Below, piece by piece: positions 11,301 to 22,500 of a DNA stretch of 64,000 nt. The DNA comes from Climacteris rufus. Its lineage: Eukaryota > Chordata > Aves > Passeriformes > Climacteridae. The notes below the pieces were generated by a model that was not told where the DNA came from, searched no databases, and saw only the letters and a program-made list of their open reading frames with translations. The stretch covers positions 256,417 to 320,416 of the forward strand of contig VZRZ01008729.1 of the NCBI GenBank assembly GCA_013398175.1. The letters are read 5' to 3'. Each line of letters opens with the position of its first letter. Positions within the stretch are counted from its first letter, which is position 1. Made by a program: the position numbers and the translations under genes.

Positions 11301-11763
11301 CAAAAAAAAAAAAAAAAGATAAGTTTGCCTTTTATAATTGGAGCTGACCCCCACCCCCCCTTTCCCTCCCCTTGAACCCCCTGGTGTGTGTTAATTGAGC
11401 TCCAGGACTTTTCTGTGTATTTTAATGCTCTCTCCTTTACAGTGCCCTGAAAGCTTGCAGTTAATGAGACAATAATATGTATAATCAAGTAAAAATGCAG
11501 TAAAAAAATAGGTGAAACTATATGGAACTGGGATGGTGTGTGGATGTGTGGAGGGATGAAGAGGTTCACCAGCCTCCCTAAAGCTGCCTCGTATGGTCAA
11601 TAATGTGCCGTAATTTTAAATTTTCCTTCCTGGGTATTTCCTTCCTCTTACAAAGGGAAATGCTTTGTTACTTGAGGATGTATTTAGTTGAGGGAAGAAG
11701 GCTGTACTCTGTGTAGTGGTCAAATTAACATGATGAGGATACTCAAGAGGCCGAACTAGGTGA

Positions 11764-12125
11764 AACACTGAGGGCAGACCTCATAGCTGCCTACAGCTTC
11801 CTCGTGAGAGGAAGCACAGGGGCAGGCACAGATCTCTTCTCTGTGGTGACCAGTGACAGGACGTGAGGAATGGCATGAAGCTGTGTCAGGGGAGGTTTAG
11901 ACTGGATATTAGGAAAAGGTTTTTCACTTAGAGGATGGTTGGACACTAGAACAAGCTCCCCAGGATTGGTCACAGCATCAAGCCTGCCAGAGTTCAAGAA
12001 ACATTTGGGCAATGCTCTCAAGCACATGGTGTGATCTCAGGGCTGTCCTGCACAGGGCCAGGAGTTGGATGATGATGATCCTGGTAGGTGCCTTCCAACT
12101 CAGGATATTCTGTGATTCTATGATT
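11764..12125 (+). mobile_element. CR1 retrotransposon fragment, third subfamily
   Basis: A sense-orientation CR1 copy of about 360 bp. Markers are 'CTGAGGGCAGACCTCATAG', 'GTGACAGGACGTGAGG', 'TAGACTGGATATTAGG', then 'CTGCACAGGGCCAGGAG', 'CCTTCCAACTCAGGATA' and the octamer tail 'TTCTGTGATTCTATGATT'. The 3' end type (GGGCCAGGAGTTGGA) differs from the copies at 6187 and 13110 and matches the antisense copy at 27047. Confidence 0.92.
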
Positions 12126-13109
12126 GATCTCCACTATATTTTATTCTCTGTGCATGTGTGTCTACAGATATAAATACAAGATCCCCCTGTAGTCAGAAAC
12201 CAAGCCCACATTCAAGTTGATATGGGCTCTCACACCTCCATCCTGTCCTGTACCATGCTTCCCATAAGATCCCAGGACATTTCAGTGGGGAATTAAACAC
12301 AGTGAAGAACACCTGCCCTGCATTCCTTCTGCCACAGCCACCTCTGTGGGAGCAGCATGTGCCACGCTGTGCCTTGCTTTGGTCGCTCGCTTTCAAAGCC
12401 TATATCTTGATACATGTTAAAAAAACAATGTTCAAAAGAAGTGAACACAGGTGGGTGCTCTATATATGGGTGCTCTTTTTCAATATGTATAACATTGAAT
12501 TTACTTACTCAGTCATGTTTTCCTCTTTCTCCTCCTCCCATCTTCCTCCTCCACACCTGCTTTCAATCAGTCCCCTCTGCCCCGCCTGTCATCCTATCCT
12601 CTCTGCTGCTTTTACCACAAACCCACTAATGTTATATTTCAAGTCAAACTTTCAAGCCTACGACATTTAAGGAAGTGAATCAAAAAAATCTGAGTGGCTT
12701 TGCCAGCCTCGCAAGGCAGGCAGCCGGCGTGGCCCGGAGGAGCGCGCGGGGGATGCTGGTGACTGCTCGAGCTGCTGAGGTCGTGGGGTTTCACCCATTC
12801 TAGCAGTTGGACTCTGTTTTTTTCCTTTAAATCTGAAAGTGCTTCTTGGTTTTTTTTCTAGACTCTATTAAAAAATGAACATATTAAGGTCAAATGTTGC
12901 TGCTAGATGAACAACTTCAGATGTACGTGTCTTCTTGTCATACGTCACATAGGCTTTGAGGTGTTTGACCTGACCATGATGGCTGTCGGGCTGAAGAAAG
13001 AAATAAATAAGAAAATCAGGCTACCTAGAAGATCAGATGAGTATTTATTTGTTCTTTTGATTATTGATATAAACCAAGAAATTTTTTTTTTTGCTGAGTT
13101 ATTTCTAGC
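12126..13109. other. Noncoding intronic stretch
   Basis: Unique sequence. A GC-rich blip of about 65 bp (12716-12780, with 'GGAGGAGCGCGCGGGGG') sits in otherwise AT-rich DNA. A 122-codon + opening at 12302-12670 and a 108-codon one at 12907-13233 lack domains and splice context. Confidence 0.45.
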
Positions 13110-13438
13110 AATCTTCCAGTACCTAAAAGAGCTACAGGAGAGCCGGAGAGGGAATTTTGACAAAGGCTTGGAGTTAGAGGGTAAGGGGGAGTGGCTTCAC
13201 ACTGACAGAGGTCAGGATGTGATCAGATATTAGGAAGAAATTCTTCCCTGTGAGGGTGGTGAGGCCCTGGCACATGTTGCCCAGAGAAGCTGTGGCTTCC
13301 CTATCCCTGGAAGTGTCCAAGGCCAGGTTGGATCAGGCTTGGAGCAACCTGGTGTAGTGGAAGATGTTCCTGTCCATATCAAGGGTTGGAATGAGATTGT
13401 CTTTAAGGTCCCTTCCAACACAAACCATTCTAGGACTC
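13110..13438 (+). mobile_element. CR1 retrotransposon 3' fragment
   Basis: A sense-orientation CR1 copy with one of the longest continuous matches in the window. It starts at 'CTTCCAGTACCTAAAAG' and 'AGCCGGAGAGGGAATTT', and includes 'TTAGGAAGAAATTCTTCC', 'GTGTCCAAGGCCAGG' and 'GGTCCCTTCCAACAC'. It ends with 'CATTCTAGGACTCTA'. About 330 bp, noncoding. Confidence 0.94.
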
Positions 13439-15513
13439 TATTTTAAATAATACCTACTTCATGGTAATCAAACTATACTGGTTGATGGCTGACATCCCAG
13501 TTCAGCAGTGAACTTGGATCGCTGTGACTTATGAAAGGGCTTGAAAGCTTCATCCTTGGGCTCATAATTAGGGATATAAGGAGCCTGATTATTTCCCCAG
13601 TGTTAAGCAATGGGAGTGTGTAACTTGCTGCTAAAAGGACGAATCAGGATGGTCTTCTCCATGTCACAGGGTTTGAGGGGAAAAGACTTCCAAACTGCTA
13701 TGGGAAACCTGGCCCTTTTTCCACATGGCCAAAGATTAAGTTGAACTGCCTGCATTTGCCTGTTTTACTGTTGTCTCCTGATTTTATCATATTTGTTTGG
13801 ATTTCTTGTAAAGAAAATGAGTCAGCACGAGCACTGCATCTGCTTAATCAGCTTGGACTTGACTGTGGACTGCTGTAACCCTTGAGCAGATTGTACAGTA
13901 GGTTGATGTCCTGCATCCCTGGCTGCTTCCTACAGTGTTGTCCTGGCCTTTATCTTTCCAGATCCTTTCTCTGTACTCCTTGATCTCAGATCACTTATGG
14001 AAACAGTCTGGAAAGGAGTCCCCATTCAGTGAGATATCATACAAATTTAGGGTACTTCAATGGTGCAAGCAAAAAGTAAAAAACACCCAACTTCTTCTCC
14101 AACAGAGTGCAAACAATTTGTCTAAATGCTCCAAGACTGGTGAGTTCTGCTAATGTTGATTGTGCTGGTGAAGGAGGTGGTTATTTTCTATTTTGTTGAT
14201 TTTTCTCACACAGTTACAGTTTTTGCTACGTGAAGGCAAGGTAGCTAATTGTATTTGTATTTTGAATGATTATGATATCTTAGACTAATTTTTTTTCAGA
14301 AAACAGTCACTTTTTGAACACGTCAAGTCTCATCCACACTTCTCATTCGCCATGCTAACTGCCTAGGAGAAGTGGTGTTAAATTACTTAATAGCAAAGAT
14401 GAGCCATCAAATGGGGTGAAAAGCATGGAAATTGGTGCACATTTTGTTGTGAAAATAAAATTTTAAACCCCCCTGAGCCCTGACAACCACTATTCTCAAA
14501 TGTTGCTGGCAGCCTTCTCCATTTAATAAGGAACCTGTTGTTTTTAAAAATCAGTTGGCAACATAAGAGACAAGAAACAGAAAAAAGCTCCCATGGAGTC
14601 CAGGCTAGAAATGCCACTATTGTACATTGTCATCAGCAGGTTGACTGACAGCAATGGAAACTGATTGACGTTATTCTTTTGCTCTTGCAACATCCTCTGA
14701 TAAAAACTTGTCTCTGCTTCTGCCTTTGGCAGATCAACCCTTGTGCTGCCACACTGATTTAGATATGTTTTTAAAAACAAGGAGGGCTATGATAGAGAAG
14801 GATGAAGTGGATATGATGAGGTAAATCATTGCTACTCCTCTCCTGAGAAGACCAGTTCATCTTTTCAGCAGCCTCAATTTTCTGGGGCTACTCCTTTGTA
14901 CATGTGTAAATTGCTCTGGCCCTTGGCCGATAGAGTGGAGCTCCTCATAAATAAATCTGATGGAGCCAGAACCTCTGTTGCTGAGGTTACAGCACCACTA
15001 TCGGCTTAAAACACAGCGTTTGTGCTTAACGCTTAGTTCATTAACGCGTCCTGTCCATTGGCTTGTTTGGGTCTATTAACATAATTGTTCTTTCTAAACA
15101 ACTGGGTCATTCTCCCTGCCCAAACAGAAAATCAAAGCTGGCTTGGATATTTTGGACAAATCACACAGCCAGATAAAAACATGGGCTCCTCTATTAAGTC
15201 ACACAGGCTGAGGTTAGATAAAAATCTTATCATTCCACTTAGCATCAGCCTTAAAGTGAGACCCACTGTGGGACATCTTTGAAAACAGAAGAGGTGGCTC
15301 TGCAGCTTTTTCTGTTGTAGATGTCCTGTTTGCCTCTAAAATCTAAAGCAAAAAATATTTTCCCAAGCTATTTTAATAACGTTCTTCTCCTTGCCCTGAA
15401 TGGAAGGGCTCACTTTTATCCTGTTCCCTCCTGGTCTGGGATGTAATAAGAAATATTCCCCTTTTAATTTTCTCTCCCGTTGGTTTCCCCTTTTACTTGT
15501 TTCATTTTTTTAG
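13439..15513. other. Intronic stretch before FREM1-like exon B
   Basis: About 2 kb of unique, AT-rich DNA that ends in the pyrimidine tract and 'TTTTTTTAG' acceptor of exon B. No exon completing the CSPG repeat begun in exon C is recognisable. Several TAAT or ATTA motifs occur (around 14380-14540 and 15040-15080), but no other feature can be supported. Confidence 0.5.
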
Positions 15514-15778
15514 GTGACATTGTTCTACTCGCCAAACCTGTAACTTTAACAGAGGGTGACAGGGTGACCTTGACGACAGATGTTCCTGTGGCAACAGATG
15601 GCACTAGCAAACCCGAGAAGCTGCTGTATGCCGTCTCCCTGCCACCTGTGCATGGTCAGATTGAGCACATCAATTATCCCGGCGTGCCCATTTCCAGTTA
15701 CAGCCAGTTGGATGTGGTGGCCCAGAAGGTCTCCGATGTCCATGACAATAGCCATGGGGCCGGTAAGGAGGCACTCAG
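15514..15778 (+). CDS. FREM1: FREM1-like internal exon B (CSPG repeat)
   Basis: This 265-nt internal exon is open across 87 full codons (codons start at 15516). The acceptor is 'TTTCATTTTTTTAG' and the donor 'CTCAG/GTGAGA'. The protein begins 'GDIVLLAKPVTLTEGDRV', continues 'TLTTDVPVATDG', then 'KPEKLLYAVSLPPVHGQI' and 'YPGVPISSYSQLDVVAQ'. This is the arrangement of a CSPG repeat: E-G linker, LTTD strand, PPxxGQI strand, then S/FSQxD, a short form of FTQxD. The wording of these motifs matches FREM1 better than FREM2, where I recall a K-E-G-G-K-V-T-L version. The usual Y-x-H after the repeat's helix reads S-D-V-H, an unusual loss of the aromatic residue. It needs one base from the previous exon, which exon C cannot supply, so at least one exon is missing between them. 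Two bases (AG) are left for the next exon, which was not found. Confidence 0.87.
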
Positions 15779-18700
15779 GTGAGAACACCTCCCCTTTGCA
15801 CACCAGTGTGCTGAAATCCCTCATTCAGGGAAGGGTTTAAGTCTGCCTCTCCTTCTCTCCATACCAGTCACTGCAATATTTAATGACTAATGTTGTGGGG
15901 AAGAGGCTGCTGCAAACAGTAACACGATGTAATTTTATCATTACAGCAATTACATACTTTATTAACTGTAGTAGTGAGGTTGTACGGCCAAAGGCAATAG
16001 GATTCTCACAGGCTTGAGAATGGGGTGTAACCAGGTAGGCTTTCATACCAATTAGCAAGTGAAATCAAACGATTTAGGTACATATAAAGAATTTACCACG
16101 TTTCTCAAAGCTGCCAGCAGTGGAAAAGGAAAAGCTAAAATTCCCCATCTGCGACTGTTGTTGCTTTCTGGGCAGTTTGTTCTCCTGAAGGGGAAAAAAA
16201 AATAATAATCGTAACATTGTCTGAAATGATCAGGAGAACTTAATCCAGATGGTGGTGTCATTTCTAAGAAAAAGCATATGTTGGCCATTATGATACTTAA
16301 ATATAATGGTTTTACATTCCTCTAGTGGGCACAAAAGGCACACAACAGAGTTGGCGGGGTTTTTTAATCTTCTGAATGGTGGCAGTGGTGGTGGAGTGGT
16401 GGGAGATTTTATCTTCCAAATGGTGTGTTTCCCAGAAGACATGGCAAATTCAATTGAGGAGAGCCTGCTGTAAAAGCCTTGCTCCTGTGGAATGTAAATT
16501 TGTGCCTTCCTCTAACCAGTAACAGCGGAGAGGTTTAATTTACTGCCCCCTTCGGATGATCATCATTTTATATATATTCTTCTGGCTTTTTCTTTTTTCT
16601 TCTTCTTCTTTTTCTTTAACATGTTTTTCTTTCTGATTTGCTTTAAAAGTTATTTACACTCCCTTTGCAGCAAAGTGGGCACTATAACTAATTTTATTCT
16701 TACCATGATTAACTATGAATAATTTCCTAAGAAATGAGTCAAATTAACAAGGGGAAGAAGGAATCAATAAATCATGAAAGCAGCCTATTTCTAAGTGGGG
16801 TTAAAACCACCATTAAATAAATCACAGACTCTAAATGATGACCCGCTTGGATATCAGGGGGGGAAAAATGTCCATTTAAATTGTGGTGGAAGGAAAAAGG
16901 AAAGTGAAGGCCGGCATCTGTGGCCCCCACACACTGCACAGGAGGGGGGCACAGGAGAGGGAAGGACCCTGGGACAAGGCAGAGATGTGGTTTCCGTGTG
17001 GTGGTTGCCACAGGCCAGCTGCGGGGAGGCAGCCAAGCAGGGATCAGAAAAGCCCAGGTTTTTGGAAGTTTAGGCAGAAATGTTGTTTAACAACACCTTT
17101 TGCCTTTATGCCTGCTCTGCATGGGAGCTCAGGAATGCAGGGGTTGACCCAGCCTCACTTGAAATACCGCAGATATTTTCACTCCACTTTGATATTTTAT
17201 TTTTTTCATTCATCTTCATAGGGTTAGTGACAATTTAAACTACTTGGAGACCATTCCAAAACCAGGCCCATCGTGTTCCTTGGCTGGTTTATGTTACATC
17301 CTTTTAATCTTGCATTAAGGATCATACTTTGCCTGGTGTCATGTTGAGTGCAGTAATGTTACCTAGGGCTAGATTTCCATCTTTCTTGTTCATTGAGACT
17401 TATAAATTTGAATTTTACACAAGGAATGCCATCACTTTCTCAGAAGAGTGACTTATCCATCTTCACACCAGTATGTTAGGACAATTGTAAATTGCAGAAA
17501 TTAGGCAGATTTTCTTCCTCGAGTTTTCTATGAGAAAGAAGGGGTCAAAATGCTTATTCCTTAGTTAAAAGGAAAAAATAAAAAAGGAAGAGAAAAGCAA
17601 TTCTGCTTGTAACCTCCCATTTTCAATTCTTTTTATGATCTTTTCTCCTCCCTGAACACATTATGAAATGGCCCCAGCTCCCTGCTCACTGGGAAGGGGT
17701 ACCTATTGCCTTGTGTTATGGGCTGGTTTGTCAGCTGGTTTAAATCAGGATATCTCCATTTGCTGAAATGATGCTGTAGCCATTTAAACTGTGGCTTATA
17801 AAGTTAGTTCATAAAGTTGCTGAGAGAGACTCTTTCCTAATGCACTTTGTGGTCATGGGAGCTCATCTCTTTTTTGTGACACTGGGGAATATTCCATTGA
17901 TTCAAGGTGATGTGGTGTCTCAGAACCTGATTGTCCTATCTCTCTTTTGCCCACTTGTCTGCTGTGGGTCGTATTTCGTTCAGGTCTTTTGGCAAAGCTG
18001 TTCATGGGATCAGAGGGCTCCAAGGCACAGGAGTCTCTCCCTGCCCAGAGCATCCCAAACCACAAGGCTTCCACCAAAAATCAATGTGAACTGGCAAAGC
18101 CTCATGCCTTCATCCCTCCCTCCAAGCTGGCACTGAACCAGTGCAAGCACATGATCATCTTCATCCCAGTGTCCTCTGTGGTGGTCTCAGTGGGTGAATT
18201 GTGCTTATCCAGGGCTTCTGTGCTGGTTTTAATCTTGGTCTTGTTCTTTAATAATAAATGCTGCTGAACAGAGTAGTGCTTACAGAGCAACCAAGAATGA
18301 AGTCTGTTTTTTCCGTATAAACACAGCCCAGTGTGTGTCCCTGCGGTAGAGGGACACATGTGGAGAAGCCTGGACCCATGCGACAGCCACAGAGTGTGTC
18401 TCCATTTCCTGCTGCTTGTGAGGAACAGAGGAGAACATGGAGAATGGGCAGAGAGCAGAGGAGCAGAAGCAGGGCTAAGGAAGGGATTGTGAAGGGAAGA
18501 ACTTGAGTGGATGGGCCAGTTGTCCCTGCAGGGTGCCATCTCTGCCTTCCTCCTCTTCACATTTCCTTCCAGAAAGTGGAATTTATGGGCAGACAGGGGA
18601 CTGCCTAGCCCAAGGGTGTCAGTGGCCAAGTTGTGTCTGAGGAATATGCAGCCTTGGCCTCTCAGATATGAGGGAGATGCCTGTGAAAGGGAGGATGTGG

Positions 18701-18872
18701 GATGAAGCCAAGGGAGAGGGCACCCGCTGCCTGCCTCCACCACAGGAGTGTACAGTGGGTCCAGCAGCTCTGCAGGAAGACTGGGATTCAAGGAAAGAGA
18801 TGGGGGACTTGTCTTTCAGATATGAAGGAGTTAAAACACAGGGATTAAAAAAAAAATCCTTTTAGGAAAAAA
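15779..18872. other. Noncoding stretch downstream of exon B
   Basis: About 3.1 kb without a recognisable exon. It contains a pyrimidine-rich tract at 16577-16618 (TTC/TTCTTT runs) and TAAT-rich segments near 16680-16830. The longest open frame of the whole window (229 codons, minus strand, 18102-18791) lies here. It is rich in Ser, Pro, Leu and His, has no recognisable domain or membrane pattern, and looks like a chance opening. Confidence 0.5.
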
Positions 18873-18912
18873 AACACACTCACACACACTCACACACTCA
18901 CACACTCTCACA
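18873..18912. repeat. (CA)n/(CACT)n simple repeat
   Basis: About 40 bp of interrupted CA repeat built from CACACT units, directly after an A-rich run. It is a likely length-polymorphic microsatellite with no coding role. Confidence 0.93.
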
Positions 18913-19139
18913 AAACCCTGCACCCTAAATTAATTTCTGCTGGTAATCTATATCGGGTTAAATAACGCCTCATTATTCTGCAACACAGCTGAGGCTTCTC
19001 AAAATGTTTATCTTGTTTTGTAACTGGTACCTTCTGGCATATTCCAGTGCCAACTCTCCTAGCTCTTGCTATATTTCATTCTCACTATTTTTGGAATGGA
19101 GCTGCTGGTTCCAGGTGATTTAATAAATTGCTTTTTTTT
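18913..19139. other. Short noncoding gap
   Basis: Unique AT-rich sequence between the CA repeat and the block at 19140; nothing further is seen. Confidence 0.4.
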
Positions 19140-19560
19140 GTGTTCCTTTTAACTTACCCATCTGCTCAACACATGCGTAACTTGCAATCTGTCGGCAGTT
19201 TGCAGAAAGACAAACTGTCAGAGCTGCATGCATTTGACAACTTTGTTCCCAATTAGATTAGTGGTAATTTTAACAGATTTCAGGGCAATCGAAAAAAGGG
19301 ATGACATGTTATTAAAGCATCAATTTTGACAGACCCAAGCACATACAATTTCAGTGTAAATTATTTTAAATGCTTTAATTAAAGCTATGAAAGATTTACC
19401 CTTTTAAGCAGTAAGTGATTGCAAGACAAATATAAAGGGAAAGTGGATAACAGAGTTTCCTAAATGGTTTATGCTGCGCATGGCAGTCCACAAGTCACCA
19501 CCACCATAATCTATGACTGTAATGTTGGAGGCATAGTTAATTATTCATAGCCTCATCCCT
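19140..19560. promoter_or_regulatory. Possible conserved noncoding element
   Basis: About 420 bp of repeat-free, AT-rich, stop-dense sequence with many transcription-factor-like cores: 'CCAATTAGATTAGTGG' near 19250, 'GTTATTAAAGC', 'TTTAATTAAAGC' near 19375 and 'AGCTGCATGCATTTG' near 19220. It lacks simple repeats and resembles deeply conserved enhancers seen near developmental genes. This rests only on composition and motif density; conservation was not tested. Confidence 0.33.
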
Positions 19561-22500
19561 GGAGCAGACGTGATTAAGAACATGAGGAGCATTCAGAGAT
19601 CCAAGCAGTACCTATGAAACTAGAGTTCAAGCCCTTCTCAGATCAGATGCTGTTAGGAAAGAGTTTCGGGGGATCTAAATGGTGCATATTGGTGGATATG
19701 GTTGATATTTTTATAAATACACTTTCATTTTTGCCCTAGTTCTGCTCTGGCCAAAGCCCAGTGGTCAGGGTGATTTGAGACTTAAAGCAATCGAGAATGT
19801 TCTCTACTTGAAGACACTTTGCAGGCTGTACAAGTCCTGTAAAAAAAAAAGAAAATAAAAAAGTAAGAAAATACATCATTTATTATTTAAACAAAATACA
19901 GCACTCTAAATTCGTCACTCCAGGAGCACTTTGCCACATGTGTAGCCCATTTAACCATTTAAATGATTTTGTGAATTATGGCCCCCTTCCAGCATCCTTT
20001 GTTCAGGCAAGGCTGACCTTGGCTTTGGCAAGAGGGATGGGCTTGGCCACTCTTATCCAGTCCTTGGGTCCCAGCCATAGGATCTTTGATCTCCCTGCAG
20101 TCACACCTTCATAGGACACTGAAATGTTGGTCTAAACTGGAGCTGAAACCTTCCAGGATAGTTGTTCCAAGGGTTTTGTTTATTTTCTGTGTGGTGCAAA
20201 GCTGTCTCATTTTCAGATTGTTAAACATGAATATTGCTTTCTTGTCTAAACTGTTGGTCCCACAACCTGCACTGAACATTTATTTCCTTTTTAGTTCAGG
20301 GATTGTAGAGCTTCCTGATACTATTTAGAGTAAAAAACAACAAGCACACTGTCCACACCCTTCCCTCTTTCTTAAAACCAAGCTTGCAGGCACCTGGTTT
20401 GGGTTTTTCTTGTTTCCTTTGGGATTGGGTATGACTTTGTATGACTTTCAGAAAAGCTTAAAAGTTTTCTTTGGAAGTTGCTAACCCAAAGTGTTGCAGT
20501 ACCAAAATGCAATGGAAGTGAGAAAAGTCGCTGTAGTGAGCACTGCAGGAAGCTGGTCAGAGCCTGAGATTTCAGGCTCTTTACAGCTGTTTGACTGCTG
20601 GAATATGGAGTGGTTTGTAACTGCCACAACAAATACAGCAAATAAGACAAAAAAATCCTGATGGAAGTGTCTCACCACTTTTGGGGATGTTATTATTCTT
20701 CATGCACATAGTGTCAGTCTGTTCAGGTCTGTGAACCAAACTTGAAAGGGTTTCCAGGTTGGGACAGTTCCTAAATCCTCTCACATCCCTTCCTCTAGTC
20801 CTCTTCTCAGCTGGTGTGAATCAGTGAGGCTCTGTTTAATCCAATTAACCTACTCAAATGTGCACTGCTTTAAGATCCACCTCATTGTGTGTCAGTTGAT
20901 GAGTGCTGGTCTCTTGGGATGTCTGAGTTTGTAATGGAAAATCACCTTCCTTCTCAAAAAGTGAAGGGGACCGTGCATCAGAGGTCAGAATGAAAGACCA
21001 AGATTCTCTTGGTCATCCCCAAAATCCATGATGTTTGAAGGCCACTAGGAGGATGGGGCCAAGTGATGGGTAATGGACAACTGGAGCAGATTGTTTCAAT
21101 GCTGATAGCAGACCATTCATGCTCACACATATCCAAATGCCTACATGGTGGACAATGACATGGGAATCCTGCCCAGATGTCCTTGACCTGGCACAGCCTC
21201 CCAGAAACCTTTTTGTATATATTTTCTCCTCCCCCTGGTTCAGCCATTTGTATATGAAAGAGACTGTTGTACATTGGGGCCATTTTAATAGGATGAAAAC
21301 ACTCCAGTGGCATGAGGGAGGTGCTAGGAAAATCAGAAGGTTTTATTCCATTGGTACAAAGTCAACTGTAGTTTTCAGCAGACCAAAAAAGGAGCCAGTA
21401 GGACCTGTAATGCAGCAGGACCTGTCTACAGTGGTCTTCTGATCCAAATAGTACTGAATGACAAGAATATCTTGGAAAGGCTAAAACTTAGCATGCAGAA
21501 GGTTGGAGAATTCTCTTGGATTTTGTGGTCTTCTCCTTGCTTATTAGCACTTCCCCTCCTCATCATTTTGATTCGTATCACCATATGCTGGAGACAGGAG
21601 AGATCTCATCTTCATTATGGATTAGAGTTGTGATAGGGGCACGAAGAGCTTGAAGGCTGAAAAATCTTCCAATTTTTAGTAAACTTGCCTGAAGATTGTA
21701 GGTGTGTTAGAGTTTCTGAGATCAGATCACTGGTGAAGGTGTTCCCTGTAAGCTAAGCAGAGATATAAAATTGCTTATTTAATCAAGTCACTTACAAAGC
21801 AGAACAAAATCCCCTGCTTGCATACATATCAAGCTTTTCTGCCTAATCTATTTTATAATGTTTTGCAATTAACAGGCCAGTGCTCATCAGCTGATGAATA
21901 ATTAACAGCTGTTGTTTCTTCTAGGGCATGACGTAAAAGGCTTACATAGGACAAAAAGTAGCTGGAGTTGTTTGCCAAAACTCTGAGCAAACATACATTT
22001 ACAACGGAACAAATGCAACTTTTTCTGGAAAACTGGAACTTCCTCTTTAAGAGTTTGCCAAACTTACTAGGAGAAAAGTATTCACTTGTTCTTTTTTTCT
22101 TCCAGGTTTTGGAAATGTAAGCTGAAGGGTTCTCTTTTTTACTGGCATTATTCAGACAAATCAAGAAATCAAATGCAAACACAAAGGCTTTTTTTTATGA
22201 TGCACCTACATCTTGCTAATATCTGTAGTTTTCCTGACATTACACACAGGATTGTCTGAAATCTGCTCTAACTCCTCAGATGTGGGAGGAGAGAGATCTC
22301 AATTAAATGAGATGTAACCAACCCTAGTGAATTTAAAAAACTGTAGTATCTAGTTGTTATTCATCTGAAATAACTAAAAATTGACTGTGGATTCTGGTTA
22401 CAAATGAGAGATGCATAAAACAGATCATTTGGGAACTCCCTTTGAAGGCATCTTGGTGACTGTCTCATTAGCCTGCAACTCATTTATTTGCTTTGTTTTG

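Noticed and set aside
18102..18791. 229-codon minus-strand ORF as a gene
   Set aside because: No domain, no compatible splice or promoter context, and low-complexity Ser/Pro-rich composition; listed only as an observation.
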